Source: Amphibalanus amphitrite (taxonomy: Eukaryota > Arthropoda > Thecostraca > Balanomorpha > Balanidae). From it: a stretch of 64,000 bases of DNA. The notes under the pieces were generated by a model, which saw nothing but the letters and a program-made list of their open reading frames with translations, was not told the origin of the DNA and did no database searches. The position numbers and the translations under genes were made by a program. The stretch is taken from positions 401,693 to 465,692 of the forward strand of contig NW_024882030.1 in NCBI RefSeq assembly GCF_019059575.1, in the 5' to 3' direction. Of the stretch, positions 21,537 to 33,090 are shown one piece after another (position 1 is the first letter of the stretch; each line of letters starts with the position of its first letter).

Positions 21537-22130
21537 GGCCGCTGGGCCTCCGCGCCACCCGCCGGCCGCTGGGGGGGGGGGGGCATAAAGTTGCCCCCCC
21601 TTTACTTCTGCGACGATATCGTCGCAACGCGAAGAGATAGAGAAGCGAAACTTTGCACACATCTTCCTGAATACCTAGCCGAGGTTGTGTCCAAATTTGG
21701 TGTCGATCCCATTTGAAATGACGTCACAGTGACGTCATAAGTGAAATTATAGATTTGCGACTCTCATATTCCTCACGATACATCACATATATGGGACCGA
21801 ATATAAACGGCCGATTATTGGTCAGAAACTAGATGGAAGTGTAGTAAGATGTTTTAGGATGACAGCAGGTGCTGTCCAGTTCATTTACAGTCGAGTTTCA
21901 TGCTCAGCGTCATCAGAAACGGTCCATGTCGGAAAACGACAAAACTTCATGACGTCACTGTGACGTCATCTTAGGTGCTACAACCACCAAACTTTCCTCA
22001 AACATTGCCTAGGTATTCATTTGAAGCTATGCCAAGTTTCGCGTTCATAGCTCATCAGGTTTCGGAGATATTTCACAAAACGTAAAGGGGGGCAACTTTA
22101 TGCCCCCCCCCCCAGCGGCTCGTGGGTTAA
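21537..22130 (+). mobile_element. TTAA element, family 4 (594 bp)
   Basis: TTAA borders with ends TTAACCCGGCGGCCGCTGGG and GCGGCTCGTGGGTTAA. Hairpins of G-run, short ATAAAG-type loop and C-run sit inside both ends. The body carries TGACGTCA-type sites rather than dense GGTCA. Non-coding. Confidence 0.75.
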
Positions 22131-22499
22131 ACAAGAGTAATAAATATTAAAAGTGTACTATTTATGATGTTTTAGGCAGAAATCGTGTAAATATATCCTT
22201 AAATTATATATAATCTGTTGAAAAGAAATCACGTGATGTTACCAGATTGTGCTCGGACAGCATCTTCTTGAACTTCGATTTCGAGTACTTTGTACCTCCA
22301 TAGAGGCCTAATAACGGACGTTTTCAGTTATAAAATGAAGCGCTGAATCTAATAAGGGCAAAATGTAATCATTTGTTGCCCTTCAGGCTTGGCTATCCAG
22401 GCATGAACTTTGGCCAGTTTGTGTGCAAAGCCTATGGTAAAGGGAAAACTTCACGCCCAGCTGACGTCACAGACCTCGGCTACCAAATCGTGTCCGGTG
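22131..22499. other. Spacer with one exon-like stretch
   Basis: A pyrimidine-rich acceptor-like sequence near 22372-22386 precedes a short open frame (LGYPGMNFGQFVCKAYGKG). There is no matching donor, domain or paralogue, so I do not call a gene. Confidence 0.3.
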
Positions 22500-24476
22500 G
22501 GGGTCGGTCAAATCCTTCTCCTTCACGCCGCAACCCCCTGCTCCGGGCTGGACGGCCAACTCTATCCCCTGCGGGAATGGCTCCACTGGAGCTAGCCTGC
22601 AGCCGGGTGCAGTGAGTGCCAGTGCACAGTGGGGATTTTTCCGATTTAGCACGTCTTTATTCGTAGAGGGCAAAGCATGGGCAGTATTGTAGCCAGATTG
22701 TGCACAGATGTTGGCTGGTGTGTTCTGGTGAGAATGTTACCTGTAAATGTGCATAATCAACATAGTATATGGGGTTCAATTGGACCCCCCGCTCAGCCGT
22801 TTGGCCCCTGATCGAGCTAGAGCTTCGCGAAAAAATCAAGCGTGCTGCCTATGACGAGATGAGGCCGAATATATCCAATCTCAAAGTCCAAAGTCATTAG
22901 TTGACTTTCCAAGTCAGTTTAATGACCCAACTAAAGTTGGGAAATGAAGACCTCTTGAAACTTCGTAATGTTAGGGTGTTACTGGGTATTTTGGGGTGCT
23001 GATCACGAATTTCATGTTAGTTTTGATCACAGACGATGTCTTTATGCATTTAGGCCAGGTCGGGTCAGGTCAGGTCAGATCAACCAGTAGGCGTCCCGCC
23101 GGCCATTTAGGTATAGTAGGTGTCACCTACTACTGACAGCTTCGTAACATGGTACGAAGGCACCACAACTACTTCGTAAATATTAAAATGGTTGCTAAAT
23201 TCGAAATCAGCACCAAAAACTACCCTAGAAACAAGTAAAACTCGAAAAAGTGAACCAAGGTCATCAAAGGACAATGACCTTGACTTGATCTTCACGTGAC
23301 CTTGACACCCACCATAATGCATGGCACCAACATCATTTCACATATCCGAACGTTTAAAACCACAAAAAGACTGGAAACCGCGAATAATGTGAGCTGGCAT
23401 ACGCCGAATCGCGATTCCGGCCAAACATGGTCTCGAGAAATATGCCACAGGGCAAAGGTCAGTTGGGTCAGAGTCATGAAATTTTTAGGTTAGATGTAAA
23501 ATGGATGATCTCGAGGGCACCGAAAGTTTTGTCGCGATCGGCCGCTTTTTGCACGAGTAATTTGCGGAAAACCATGGGGTTTTATCCGACCCCTTCCCCC
23601 TCCCCTCCCCACAAGTGCGAGGGTGAATAAGGTTACGATATGTATAATTTACACTTGTCATCCTATTCCTAATGAATGTGTCTCAGAAAATCACGAAGTA
23701 AAATTATTCGCCTATGTCCGGAACATACCTATATTGTGCTGTTTGCCCTAGCGCTCCTAGAGTGAGGTATAAGATACTCTAATGTGAATATTCCGTGTTC
23801 AGGCAAGTTTCGGCAGCCAAACTAGGCGTTGTCTTGTTCAGGAGAAAGTGGCGAATTCGATAGGATATGTTTCGGAGTGGAAAAGTGTGGAAAACATGTT
23901 GATTTCCTACATTTATTTCGAATACCATTCCTTCAATATGGTGTCTGTAAGGGTTTTTGTAAATGACATTTTTGTGACCTTTAGTAAGGTTCTGGCATAC
24001 TTTCTGTTTGTCATCCCATTCCTAATAAAGGTGCCTTTCAGAAGATATGCAACTTTAAGACCTCGCAAGAATAAAACCAACAGGACGGGACAATGAAATT
24101 GAGCTATACTTTCGGGCCTTACTGAGCCCATTGAGTAATAACGCATGAGTGTGAACTTTGGGCGCATTTTTTCCTAGTCTTGCTGTGACATACAGATAAA
24201 ACAATGCCATATATGAAAAATTCAGACATTTCTTAGCCCCACTGACACACAAAAAAAAACAAAAATCCAAAAAAGTTTTTTGGAATTAATACGCGCTAGA
24301 TCGGAAAAATCCCCACTGTGCAGTGGGCTGGTCGGCCTGTCCGACTGGACAGGTTCAGCCAGGTGACTCACTGGGATGCCTGCCCAGACCAATGTCTCGC
24401 CCTAATTCCTACCATCCTTCCGGCTCTGAAATGGTCTTGTCAGACCGAAAGGGCCTAACCCAACAAAACCAAAACA
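22500..24476 (+). mobile_element. SINE-like repeat split by a hAT-like element
   Basis: About 22500-22619 and 24326-24476 match consecutive parts of the SINE-like repeat at 1836-2151 (reverse complement). Between them sits the hAT-like element. The outer end has an A-rich stretch (AACAAAACCAAAACAA), in agreement with a retroposon tail. Confidence 0.65.
22620..24325. mobile_element. hAT-like non-autonomous element, second copy
   Basis: The terminal inverted repeats CAGTGCACAGTGGGGATTTT and complement are about 25 bp with one mismatch. The interior is closely similar to 15817-17530, including the nested TTAA-class segment. It interrupts a SINE-like repeat. No clear 8-bp duplication is seen. 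Confidence 0.75.
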
Positions 24477-24494
24477 ATCGAGTCAAGTACGGGG

Positions 24495-24683
24495 ATGGCT
24501 GATCTGTCACTGATTATTCTGCGTGGTTCGGGTCCGTTTTTGTTTGGCCGTGACTGGTTGGCCAAACTTAGGCTGAACTGGCCGGATATTTGTCATGTGT
24601 CGACTGATGTCTCCATTGACGACTTGGTTACTGAGTATGCCAATGTCTTTAGTTCCGAGTTAGGACGGTATATACGCCAGTAA
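24495..24683 (+). pseudogene. Gypsy pol fragment (protease-RT linker)
   Basis: The open frame includes GPFLFGRDWLAKLRLNWPDI and ends near SELGRYIRQ. The GRDWL--LRLNW signature and following --FSSELG are typical of the junction between protease and RT in Ty3/gypsy Pol (family knowledge). It is an isolated 60-codon scrap, directly next to the broken 3' end of gene B. Confidence 0.7.
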
Positions 24684-24719
24684 CTGACCGTTCCACCAGC
24701 ACCCTACGACCCTTCTCAC

Positions 24720-25362
24720 CAGTGATATCCAGTCTCTTCAGCGACTTTGGCAGCAGCCGCAGCCACTTGCCGGAGCTGTCCACGGGTGGGCTCACATCGA
24801 GCCGCTCCAGAGCCTTCAGCGGCTCCAGCAGCGCCTCCAGCTGCCAGTCGCTGATGCCGGCCGGCAGCGTCAGCTCACGCAGACTTGAAGCGTTGGCACG
24901 CGCCAGCCGGCGCAGGGCAGAGACCCGCAGCTTGAAGCCGCGCAGGTTGGCCTTCTCCAGGGCGTGGCAGGTGGCCGCTGGAATAAAGCAACTGACCAGT
25001 CAGTGAAGAAGTGATCGCTCATATGGACAAGGAGTGACAGTTACAGCGGGACAAAGCGTACCAGTTCGTGTGTAACGCGTTTCACACAGGACTCACCGGC
25101 CAGTCGGAGGTCGGTGTCCGTCTCAGCGGTCGGCGCCTGCAATTCGGTCATCTTCGGCTGGTCCTGCACCTTCAATACGAGCTCCAGGCTCGTGGCCGGC
25201 GCCGGGACCTCTCCACCGCGGGTTTGCTGATCGGTTAGCTCCCGCCGACAGTCGCTGACGATATCGTCGACAGCGGACCGCCACCGACGGCAGACTGTCG
25301 GCACCGAAGGAACAGGGGGATCGGGCGGCATGCCAGCGACAAACATCAAAGTCAAAGTTCAA

Positions 25363-25394
<32 letters not shown>

Positions 25395-28300
25395 GCTTTA
25401 TTTCAGACTCTGGGTCCATACTCTTAAATACTGAGGATTTCAGCCAGTGCAGTGGCAAGACAACCAAATGTCACACAAACAATCATTCGGGCCTGTTTCA
25501 GCACTCTCGCAGAGCTATGTGCTAAAATGAACGTACAGTTGCTGTTGCCAGTGGCGCCTCAGGCGTGAACGGTATTTTACACTCGAATTTTCAGTCTTTT
25601 TTACCAGCTCACTATCACATGTACTCAGCCTGCACATGAAGTTATAGATGCGCTGTCTGATGAGAACAGCACAATGAGGAACACGGTGCACGACACATGT
25701 GTGAGAAGAACTCTCGTACCTAGAAATGCCTAGCATAGTTTTCAATACCGTATGGTAAGCCACCATCAGCCGGCGCAACATACACTGGCGATAATTTGAC
25801 CACAAGTGTGCAGTGTACATAGATGAACAAAACGCTGTAAAGAGACGCGCCTTTGCTGCTACCGAGCACATGTGAAAACGACGAATCAGCACATTCCCCT
25901 GTTTGTACATTTGTTTACACTGCCGATCTATGTCAAGGTCATCTGAGTAAGCATGATTACTGATGATATGCCCTAAGTATTTTACATGATCAACCTCCTT
26001 TAGAGGAACACCTTCAATGAACAGCCTTGGCAATATCAAATCTTTCATGTGTTTAGAGCGACAAACCAGTACAACACTTTTCTTTGCATTGTACAAAATA
26101 TTGCAAGTTTTTCCGAATTCTCCACACAATGAAATCAGTTTGCTCAACCCTGCAACCGACGGTGATAACAATACCACATCATCTGCGTACATCAGATGAT
26201 TGATTTTCGCATCCCCTACCCAGCAACCTACATTCTGTCTATTTAACAAGGAACTCAGACCGTCCATATACACATTAAACAGATATGGGGACAATATGCC
26301 ACCCTGCCTAACGCCGTTCGATACCCTAAATTTAAAGGAAATGGCACCACCCCACCGGACACACATTTCCTGACGGGCGTACCAGTACACAAGTACACGA
26401 ACAATGTATATTGGGACTGCTCTATCTCGAAGAATGTCGAAAAGCCTTTTATGCTGTACACGATCGAATGCCTTGCTTGAATCCAAGAAACACATAAATA
26501 CACTGCCATTCATGGACTTGTACAGATCAATAGACTGTTTCAGGAGGTATATGCACTGGTCAGTTCCCATTCCCTTTTTGAAGCCAAACTGATTGGAGGC
26601 TGTCAACAGGTGGTCCTCTATCCGTTCCAAAAGGATTAGTTCTAGCGCTTTACTCATTACGCTAGCTAGCGCAACAGGTCGGTAGTTATCTTTTGCAGTG
26701 ACCTTACCAGCTTTATCCTTGATAATCGGCACCAGGACCACCGCCATCATTGATTCTGGGAGAATGCCATGCATAAGTAGTGCTGTGAAGCAAGCGGATA
26801 ACTTTGACAATAAACTTTTCCCCGCATATTTCAAGTTTTCGGCCTGTAAACCATCAATCCCACTAGCTTTCCCACACTTCATTTTTTGGACAGCATCCTG
26901 AATCTCGCCTTCGGACACTCTGATATCACCTACAGACGATTCCCTGTCCTCTTCCCAGAGCGTACCATCTGATGACGGCATCAAATTGAGAAGGCTGGAG
27001 AAATGTTTCCCCCAAAAGTCAGCAATCTCACCCTCACCACACACACCATCAATCACTGATGGTAGGGGAGTACTACTGTTACTCAGCGATCTTATTTCTT
27101 TCCAAAAAGATTTACAGTCATTGTCACATAACTTTTTGGCGATGGCTTCACGTCTCAGAACATTTTCATTTTTCTTAACAAAACGAATGGCATACTTACA
27201 CCTGGCCCTGCCTCTGCTGTAGGCATCAAACACTGGGCCATGCTTAGGTTTCCCTGCTTCTTGCCAAAGTCGATACAGGTCCTTTGATTCTTTGTACAGG
27301 TCAGAAACATAGTAATTCCATCCAGGGACACATTTGAAAGACTTTCTGGCCCTAGCATCGTTTACAGAATTTTCTGCCTGCAAAAGGGCGTGACATATTT
27401 GTTCGTACAGCGCTATGCACTCTGCCCTGTGTTCCTCTGAAGTGCAGTTCGGTTCAGAACATGTTATGCCTGGTGCATCAGTTGCAACACCAGTTAACAA
27501 ATCCTTACATTTATCAGAGTATATCTTAAGAGATTCAGGAGATAACTGGTCCCACTTAGTGCTACTTTGCACATCGTTTTGAACCGCAGTCATCTCTGGT
27601 AGCTGTGTGATATCCATTTTGAGCAATAGCGGCAAATGATCACTTAATGAGGGCTGATCGCCAATTTCCATATCAGAAATAGCAGCATGTGCATCGCTAC
27701 TGGCAACAACATGATCCAACCATGATTGAGTACCCCAAGCGTCGCTTACATACGTAAAACTGTCACCAGGTAACATCGCCTGTGATGATAAATGAAGGCT
27801 GTTAGAATCACAAAATTGCACTAAGGCAGGGCCAAATAAGCTATTGTGACAATCCTTCATATCAGCATTCCAGTCACCCAAAATTAGAAAGCATGTGGTG
27901 TTAAGGTCGCTGATGATACTTTCTAAAACTCCTAACTGTTCAGCATACTTATCGGTATTCTCACGACACTGAAATGGCATATATACATTAAACACGATGA
28001 GACGTTTTGTGGGCAGAGAAATATCAAGGGCACAGCACCAGTCTAATTCTAAGTCAATAGGTTTCGCAAATGCTGCCATAGACTTCCGAAACAGGATAGC
28101 TACACCACCAGACGGATGACCAGTGCATATACCATCTCTAAAATCTACTGTTGCACAACCAAAACCATAAAATTCTTCATGAAGACTATTCAGGTGACCT
28201 AGCTCCTGCTTCGAATACCACGTTTCTTGAACACATGCTATGTCCGCGCACTCTAATACATCAACAACATCAGGGCGTAACGATAGGCTTTTACTAGTTT

Positions 28301-31250
28301 TGGGGAGACCTCGAACATTGAAACTAGCTAATCTCATGCGGATGAGGAGCTTGGGCTGATGGTGGCCCGGTTTTGAGCGTTTGTGATCGGCCCACGCCAC
28401 CTTCTCACATAGGTGTTCTCGGGCCATAAGTCTGGCTGTATTAGCATGTTTGGCTCCTCGCATCTGCAGCTGACACGAAATGACCTGTAAGTGTCATATC
28501 GAGTTTGAACGCTCTCAACTCTAACATCACTATCTGCGCCCAGCTTTCCTATCAGGAAAGTTTTGACCATCTCAGGGGACACAGACGTGTGGAATCTAGA
28601 CACAAAAATGTGCGCTCTCCTATGGGACCTACTGTCCACTGTTAACAGTCCAGTGTTTTTCGCCGCGCCAGTTACGCTCCCAGAGGATTCGTTGGTTGCC
28701 CTCCCCACAGCTGTGGAAGGACTAGCGCTGGGTGACGCTGCAGTCTCATTTTTAGTCACAGGAACCGGTTTTAGCTTACCGTTTACACGTCTCATCGTCA
28801 ACCAGTCCTCCTCCTCCTCCCGCTTAGCTGTAGATGACACGACATCTGCATATGAAGTAGCTCCCCTTCTCACTTCAGCTTTATTACTAGGAGAACTGTC
28901 GTTGGAGCTGTTCGAAGCGTTGCGCGAGTCATGGGCCGCGACCGTTGCTGGCTGACTCCCGGAAACAGCAGCAGCAGCTCTTGCAGTAGCTGTATGCGCT
29001 GAAGTGATGTCAGTCGCAGCAGTCGAGGTCGAGGAAGTCGAGGTCGAAGTCGTAGCTTCTGAAGTAGAGGCTACTGTGACGACAGGAGCAGACATTGCAC
29101 CAGCAACGTCATGGTCAGTCACAGCAGTCTTACTCTGGTTGCTCACGATCTGATCAGTCTGGAGCTTGACCTGGCCGACCACTTCCGTGAGCGACTGCAC
29201 GGCGCACTGTTGGGCGGTCATACTGTCCTTCAGGAAATCAAGCTCTGACTGCGTTTTCTTGATCTGGCTTAGCAGACAGGAGACATCAAGACTGTCAAAA
29301 GAAACCGGAGGCAGCTTTTGTAGATCACGGGCTACAAACAAGGGGACGTCTGTTCCCTTCTCTTGCATCAGTTTGATTATGTCTTCTAAGTTTTGTTGAG
29401 TTTTTTTCCTCCCAAGTCTTTTCTTAAATCTTGAAGTATCAGCTCCAGCACACAGATCATATAGGAGCCTTTTTGATGCTTCTACATCCGCTTCATTAAA
29501 TGTGGACTCACATAGCTGAACAATGGTATCTGGTGGTAAAGTATCAAGCTTGTTCTGAACGAAGCAAAGAAGTTCGTCAATCATGATGTTCTGAGGACCA
29601 GCTGAGTTGCTCATTTCTTCAGTATTTTATCTGTCGAGGTTTGCTTCATACGGGCTCTGTCGTGCAAAACACGAGAATTGCAACGAAAAATCAAGAGCCA
29701 ATCACGACTTTCGCAAGGCTAGGAAAATCAACGCCAAGCGATTTAAGTCAAAATTTTTAACGAGTTAAACGCTGATTAAGCAGCTTAGAATCCACTAAAT
29801 CGGTATGATTCTAGTACAATCGCGTACTACAATTAATGTTCTTTCAGAGCATACCAATTTGATATTACACCGATTACCATATCCGCATTAAATAACCAAA
29901 AAACAGGAGCGCTGCAAAACACGTCCGACCAATCCGACCGACCTTCATGGTTATGATTAATTCATGGTCATAAATACAGGCAGCGTTAGAAATTCTATAA
30001 AATATAACATCGATATTCCATATAATGGCAACCGGAATTCACATAGCTCCAAGCCCTTCATCGGCGTTTATATATCCACCCAGACTTTTCCAACTTGCTG
30101 AACTCTCAGTTGGCTAAGGAAACACACCACATCGACTCGGATAATAGTTATTGTGACACACGACCTCGCCAGTCGCCAGGACACTCACCCCGCCTGGCGC
30201 GAAACATGTCCCTGCAGTCCATCTTGCTCATCACCATCTTCAGCAGCTCGGTGTCCAGGTGGTAGATGTTGGTCTCGCGAGGCGCGGGCGGCCTCAAGCT
30301 ACCGCCTACCGGCAGCGCCTCCTCCGCAGTTTGGGTTGTGACGTCACACTTGTCATAATTGTTGTCCTTCAGTGAAGTCAGTTCGCGAGGCTCTTCGTCG
30401 TCACTGTGGCGAAATGACGTCAGTATGACGTGGTGTGACGTCATCAGAGGTCAGTCATTGGGATATAATTTCCAGACGTCTTCTCTTCCGAGACAGCCCC
30501 GTACCATCAATCCACGTGAGCCCATGCAGTGTTCATCCCCCATTTCCAACCTGCAGTGCCATCCTTGCTGCCTCACAGCCTCACAGACAAGACAAACTAT
30601 CCACAAAATAAGGTATAACTACTATTACTGACAAACTGATCACACAACAGTCACTCTTACAGAAAGTTGTCTTCACAACCGGTTAAGTCTTACTGACCGA
30701 CTATCCGTACAGCTGGTTTGAGTTTTACAGACCAACTGTCTACGCCCAGCGTCATATCCTGCAACCAAAGCCGACCTCCTGTTACTAGGTATTTGCCCCT
30801 AGTGTCATCTCATCGACTAACCCCTGGTGCCACCCCTGCTGCCTCTCAGTCTCACCTCTGCGAACGGTCGGATGGCGCCGCTCGCCGGCGAACCTCCTGC
30901 CGCAGCTCCTCCACGACGACCTGGCGAGTGGTGCGCTCCTCGAGCACAGCCTGCCGCAGGCGGACCACCTCTTCACGTAGATGGACCACCTCCTGACGCA
31001 GTGTGGCGTTGTCTCCCTTTAGTGTGGCGTTGTCTCCCTTTAGTGTGGCGTTGTTTCCCTTCAGTGTGGCCACTTCTCCCTCCAGTCCGACCACCTGTTC
31101 ACTCAGGTGGTCGCAGTTTTTCTTCAGTGTGGTCAGTTCCCCATCCAAACGGGCAATGTCCTCTTGATTACGATGTGTCAGTTCCTCCTTCAGAAGTGCC
31201 ATCTCTTCTTTCATCTGGATAAACTTCTCTTGGAGCTGTCCAGTCTCCAT
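24720..31250 (-). CDS. Gene B: coiled-coil / F-box / LRR gene, 3'-truncated
   Basis: Predicted exons on the minus strand: 31250-30856 coiled coil (METGQLQEKF start); 30403-30189 and 25294-25097 F-box; 24977-24720 first LRR exon. Lengths 198 and 258 nt and intron phases match A and C. The F-box reads [20 protein letters not shown] and continues in the next exon. A donor follows exon 4 (CACTG/GTGAGAAG), but exons 5-7 are absent: a gypsy fragment and a split SINE-like repeat lie beyond. The intron between exons 2 and 3 contains an apparently full-length LINE in the same orientation. It is probably a pseudogene or makes a shortened adaptor lacking most LRRs. Confidence 0.75.
25515..28337 (-). CDS. 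LINE ORF2: AP endonuclease and reverse transcriptase
   Basis: 940 residues starting at the ATG that overlaps the ORF1 stop (MRLASFNVRGL, where APE-type endonucleases begin); the open frame continues upstream but that part overlaps ORF1. Endonuclease motifs appear in order: SFNVRG, CVQETW, LILGDWNAD and SDHLPLL. RT motifs include AFDRVQHKRLFDIL, NGVRQGGILSPYLFNVYMDG and the catalytic YADD at 26178-26189. The protein nicks target DNA and primes reverse transcription at the break (family knowledge). No stop or frameshift is visible, so it may be active. Confidence 0.93.
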   Translation of the reverse strand: MRLASFNVRGLPKTSKSLSLRPDVVDVLECADIACVQETWYSKQELGHLNSLHEEFYGFGCATVDFRDGICTGHPSGGVAILFRKSMAAFAKPIDLELDWCCALDISLPTKRLIVFNVYMPFQCRENTDKYAEQLGVLESIISDLNTTCFLILGDWNADMKDCHNSLFGPALVQFCDSNSLHLSSQAMLPGDSFTYVSDAWGTQSWLDHVVASSDAHAAISDMEIGDQPSLSDHLPLLLKMDITQLPEMTAVQNDVQSSTKWDQLSPESLKIYSDKCKDLLTGVATDAPGITCSEPNCTSEEHRAECIALYEQICHALLQAENSVNDARARKSFKCVPGWNYYVSDLYKESKDLYRLWQEAGKPKHGPVFDAYSRGRARCKYAIRFVKKNENVLRREAIAKKLCDNDCKSFWKEIRSLSNSSTPLPSVIDGVCGEGEIADFWGKHFSSLLNLMPSSDGTLWEEDRESSVGDIRVSEGEIQDAVQKMKCGKASGIDGLQAENLKYAGKSLLSKLSACFTALLMHGILPESMMAVVLVPIIKDKAGKVTAKDNYRPVALASVMSKALELILLERIEDHLLTASNQFGFKKGMGTDQCIYLLKQSIDLYKSMNGSVFMCFLDSSKAFDRVQHKRLFDILRDRAVPIYIVRVLVYWYARQEMCVRWGGAISFKFRVSNGVRQGGILSPYLFNVYMDGLSSLLNRQNVGCWVGDAKINHLMYADDVVLLSPSVAGLSKLISLCGEFGKTCNILYNAKKSVVLVCRSKHMKDLILPRLFIEGVPLKEVDHVKYLGHIISNHAYSDDLDIDRQCKQMYKQGNVLIRRFHMCSVAAKARLFTAFCSSMYTAHLWSNYRQCMLRRLMVAYHTVLKTMLGISRYESSSHTCVVHRVPHCAVLIRQRIYNFMCRLSTCDSELVKKTENSSVKYRSRLRRHWQQQLYVHFST
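28334..28337 (-). promoter_or_regulatory. ATGA stop-start overlap between ORF1 and ORF2
   Basis: On the minus strand ATGA contains the ORF2 start and the ORF1 stop. This arrangement supports translation of ORF2 by termination-reinitiation, as known for some other LINEs. Confidence 0.7.
28334..29614 (-). CDS. LINE ORF1 protein
   Basis: 426 residues. The N-terminal block (DELLCFVQNKLDTLPPDTIV) is a conserved ORF1 segment in CR1-like LINEs, followed by a likely coiled coil near residues 120-160. A Ser/Thr/Ala-rich stretch spans about 165-245. The C-terminal domain (RAHIFVSRFHTSVSPEMVK ... WPENTYVRRW) resembles an RRM-like nucleic-acid-binding fold. The presumed role is to coat LINE RNA. The stop TGA overlaps the ORF2 ATG. 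Confidence 0.85.
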   Translation of the reverse strand: MSNSAGPQNIMIDELLCFVQNKLDTLPPDTIVQLCESTFNEADVEASKRLLYDLCAGADTSRFKKRLGRKKTQQNLEDIIKLMQEKGTDVPLFVARDLQKLPPVSFDSLDVSCLLSQIKKTQSELDFLKDSMTAQQCAVQSLTEVVGQVKLQTDQIVSNQSKTAVTDHDVAGAMSAPVVTVASTSEATTSTSTSSTSTAATDITSAHTATARAAAAVSGSQPATVAAHDSRNASNSSNDSSPSNKAEVRRGATSYADVVSSTAKREEEEDWLTMRRVNGKLKPVPVTKNETAASPSASPSTAVGRATNESSGSVTGAAKNTGLLTVDSRSHRRAHIFVSRFHTSVSPEMVKTFLIGKLGADSDVRVESVQTRYDTYRSFRVSCRCEEPNMLIQPDLWPENTYVRRWRGPITNAQNRATISPSSSSA

Positions 31251-31359
31251 TTCTAAAACAGAAAACGTACGGTATAAGACTGAGAGAACGGTTTCACCTT
31301 AAACAGGCTAATGGTCGTAACGGCATGTGTCTATGGCTATTCTGTGAGTTTATGATTTT

Positions 31360-32250
31360 TTAACCCTCGCCCGTATAGGGGGGGGGGGTCGAACGGACCC
31401 CCCCCCATGGTTTTTCGCGAATAACTCGCGTAAAAAGCGGCCGATCGCGACGAAACTTTCAGTACCCTCGCGTTAATCAATTTTACACCTACTCTGAAAA
31501 TTTCATGACCCTGACCCCAATGACCTTTGACCTGTGACCTACTTTACGAGACCATGTTTGGCCGGAATCGCGATTCGGCGTATGTCGGCTCGCATTAGCC
31601 GCGCGTTTGCAGTCTTTTCGTGGTTTCAAGCGTTCAAACATGTGATATGATGTTGCCCCCATGCGTTAGGGTGGGTGTCAAGGTCACCTGAAGGTCAGGT
31701 CAGGTCATTGACCTTTGATGACCTCGGTTCACTTTTTCGAGTTTTACATGTTTCTAGGCCAGTTTTTGCAGCTGAATTCGAATTTAGCAACCATTTGAAC
31801 ATTTACGAAGTAGTTTTGGTGCCTTCGTAACATGTTACGAAGCTGTCAGAGGCGGTTGACACCTACTAGGAATACCCGGCAGGACCCCTACTGCTTGACT
31901 TGACCTGACCTGACCCGACCTGGACTAAATGCATGAAGACATCATCTGTGATCAAAACGAACGTGATATTCGTGATCAGCACCCCGAAAAAACCCGTAGC
32001 AGCCACACTTTACGACGTTCTAACAGGTCCCGATTTTCCCGACTTTTAGGTCATTGACCTGACCTGCAAGGTCAGCCAATGACCGAGGACCATAAAATTA
32101 GGTATCATCGGCTTCCTCTCGTCACGGGCAACACGCTCGTTTTTTCCGCGAAGCTCTAGCTCGATCAGGGGCGAAACGGCAAGGGGGGGTCCAACGGACC
32201 CCCCTTTATACGTTCGCGGCTGGAAAAACACCAATACGGGCGAGGGTTAA
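31360..32250 (+). mobile_element. TTAA element, family 6
   Basis: TTAA borders with ends TTAACCCTCGCCCGTA and complement; G/C hairpins at about 31378-31408 and 32184-32206. GGTCA/TGACC clusters lie near 31500-31550, 31675-31730 and 31890-31925. The paralogous site upstream of gene C (62585-62595) has TTAA with no insert and matching flanks. It lies just upstream of the gene B first coding exon. Confidence 0.85.
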
Positions 32251-32900
32251 CACATACCGTTGTTGGTCGGAAACCCAGGAGTCATGACGTCACTATAACC
32301 TCAATCTTAATTTTCCCCACCAATTTGTTTGAAATTTCATCGCAATGAACTTCAATATATTCCCTACATGCAACCAGAATTTGGCACTCCTGCGACGCGG
32401 CCGTTTTTTTTTAAGCGCGGCGAAAAAAGTGGGGGTTTAGCTCATCCAGCAGCTCGCGGGTAAAGTAACGAAGTTTTCGAGACACTATGATGCGGTACGT
32501 ATAGAATAACCCCTTTCCTCAGCCCTGATCTGGCCAGTCCCCCGGCCCTCTCATAACGAGTGGATGGGGGGAGATACGACTCCTGGCGGGGCTTTTACAG
32601 AGCTACTTTTATACGTCAGAGGCTGGTGTAGGCGTGGTGCGTGAGCCACAGCTGGTTCGTACGAAGTTTCATCCACAGTTGGTTCGTACGAAGTTTCATG
32701 TCTGTTTTCCCCACCCGCCGTGAACTGAGCAGAGGGTGTTCACGAACTCTCTCACCGTATCACTCCCCTCCACAACCTCTCCCCATCCCCCCCGCTGACC
32801 CCGCTGACCCGCTACCCCCGATACCGAGCACCGGCCACCCGACCCTCGGTGTCAACTGTCATGTCTCCGTCGGCTGACTCGGTCGTGGATCAGCTCCGTG
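32251..32900. other. Remnant and unannotated spacer
   Basis: 32280-32465 matches 62620-62820, an eroded TTAA-class element (right end CAGCTCGCGGGTAA). The remainder to 32900 holds nothing I can name. Confidence 0.45.
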
Positions 32901-32947
32901 TCTGTGTGTTCAGTCAGCAGAAACACCGGTAGAGAGCAACACTGGAG

Positions 32948-33090
<143 letters not shown>

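Larger units (their letters stand above)
25361..29976 (-). mobile_element. Apparently full-length LINE (element 25366-29971) with AAATA duplication
   Basis: Gene A intron sequence (TTCAAATACAGGCAG) gives the empty site: here the LINE splits it with AAATA at 25361-25365 and 29972-29976. On the minus strand the order is a 5' UTR of about 357 bp, ORF1, ORF2, a short 3' UTR, then a GATA/TATC microsatellite tail (25366-25393). Both ORFs are open. The microsatellite 3' end and ORF1 type suggest the CR1/L2-like group; the clade is not certain. Confidence 0.93.
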
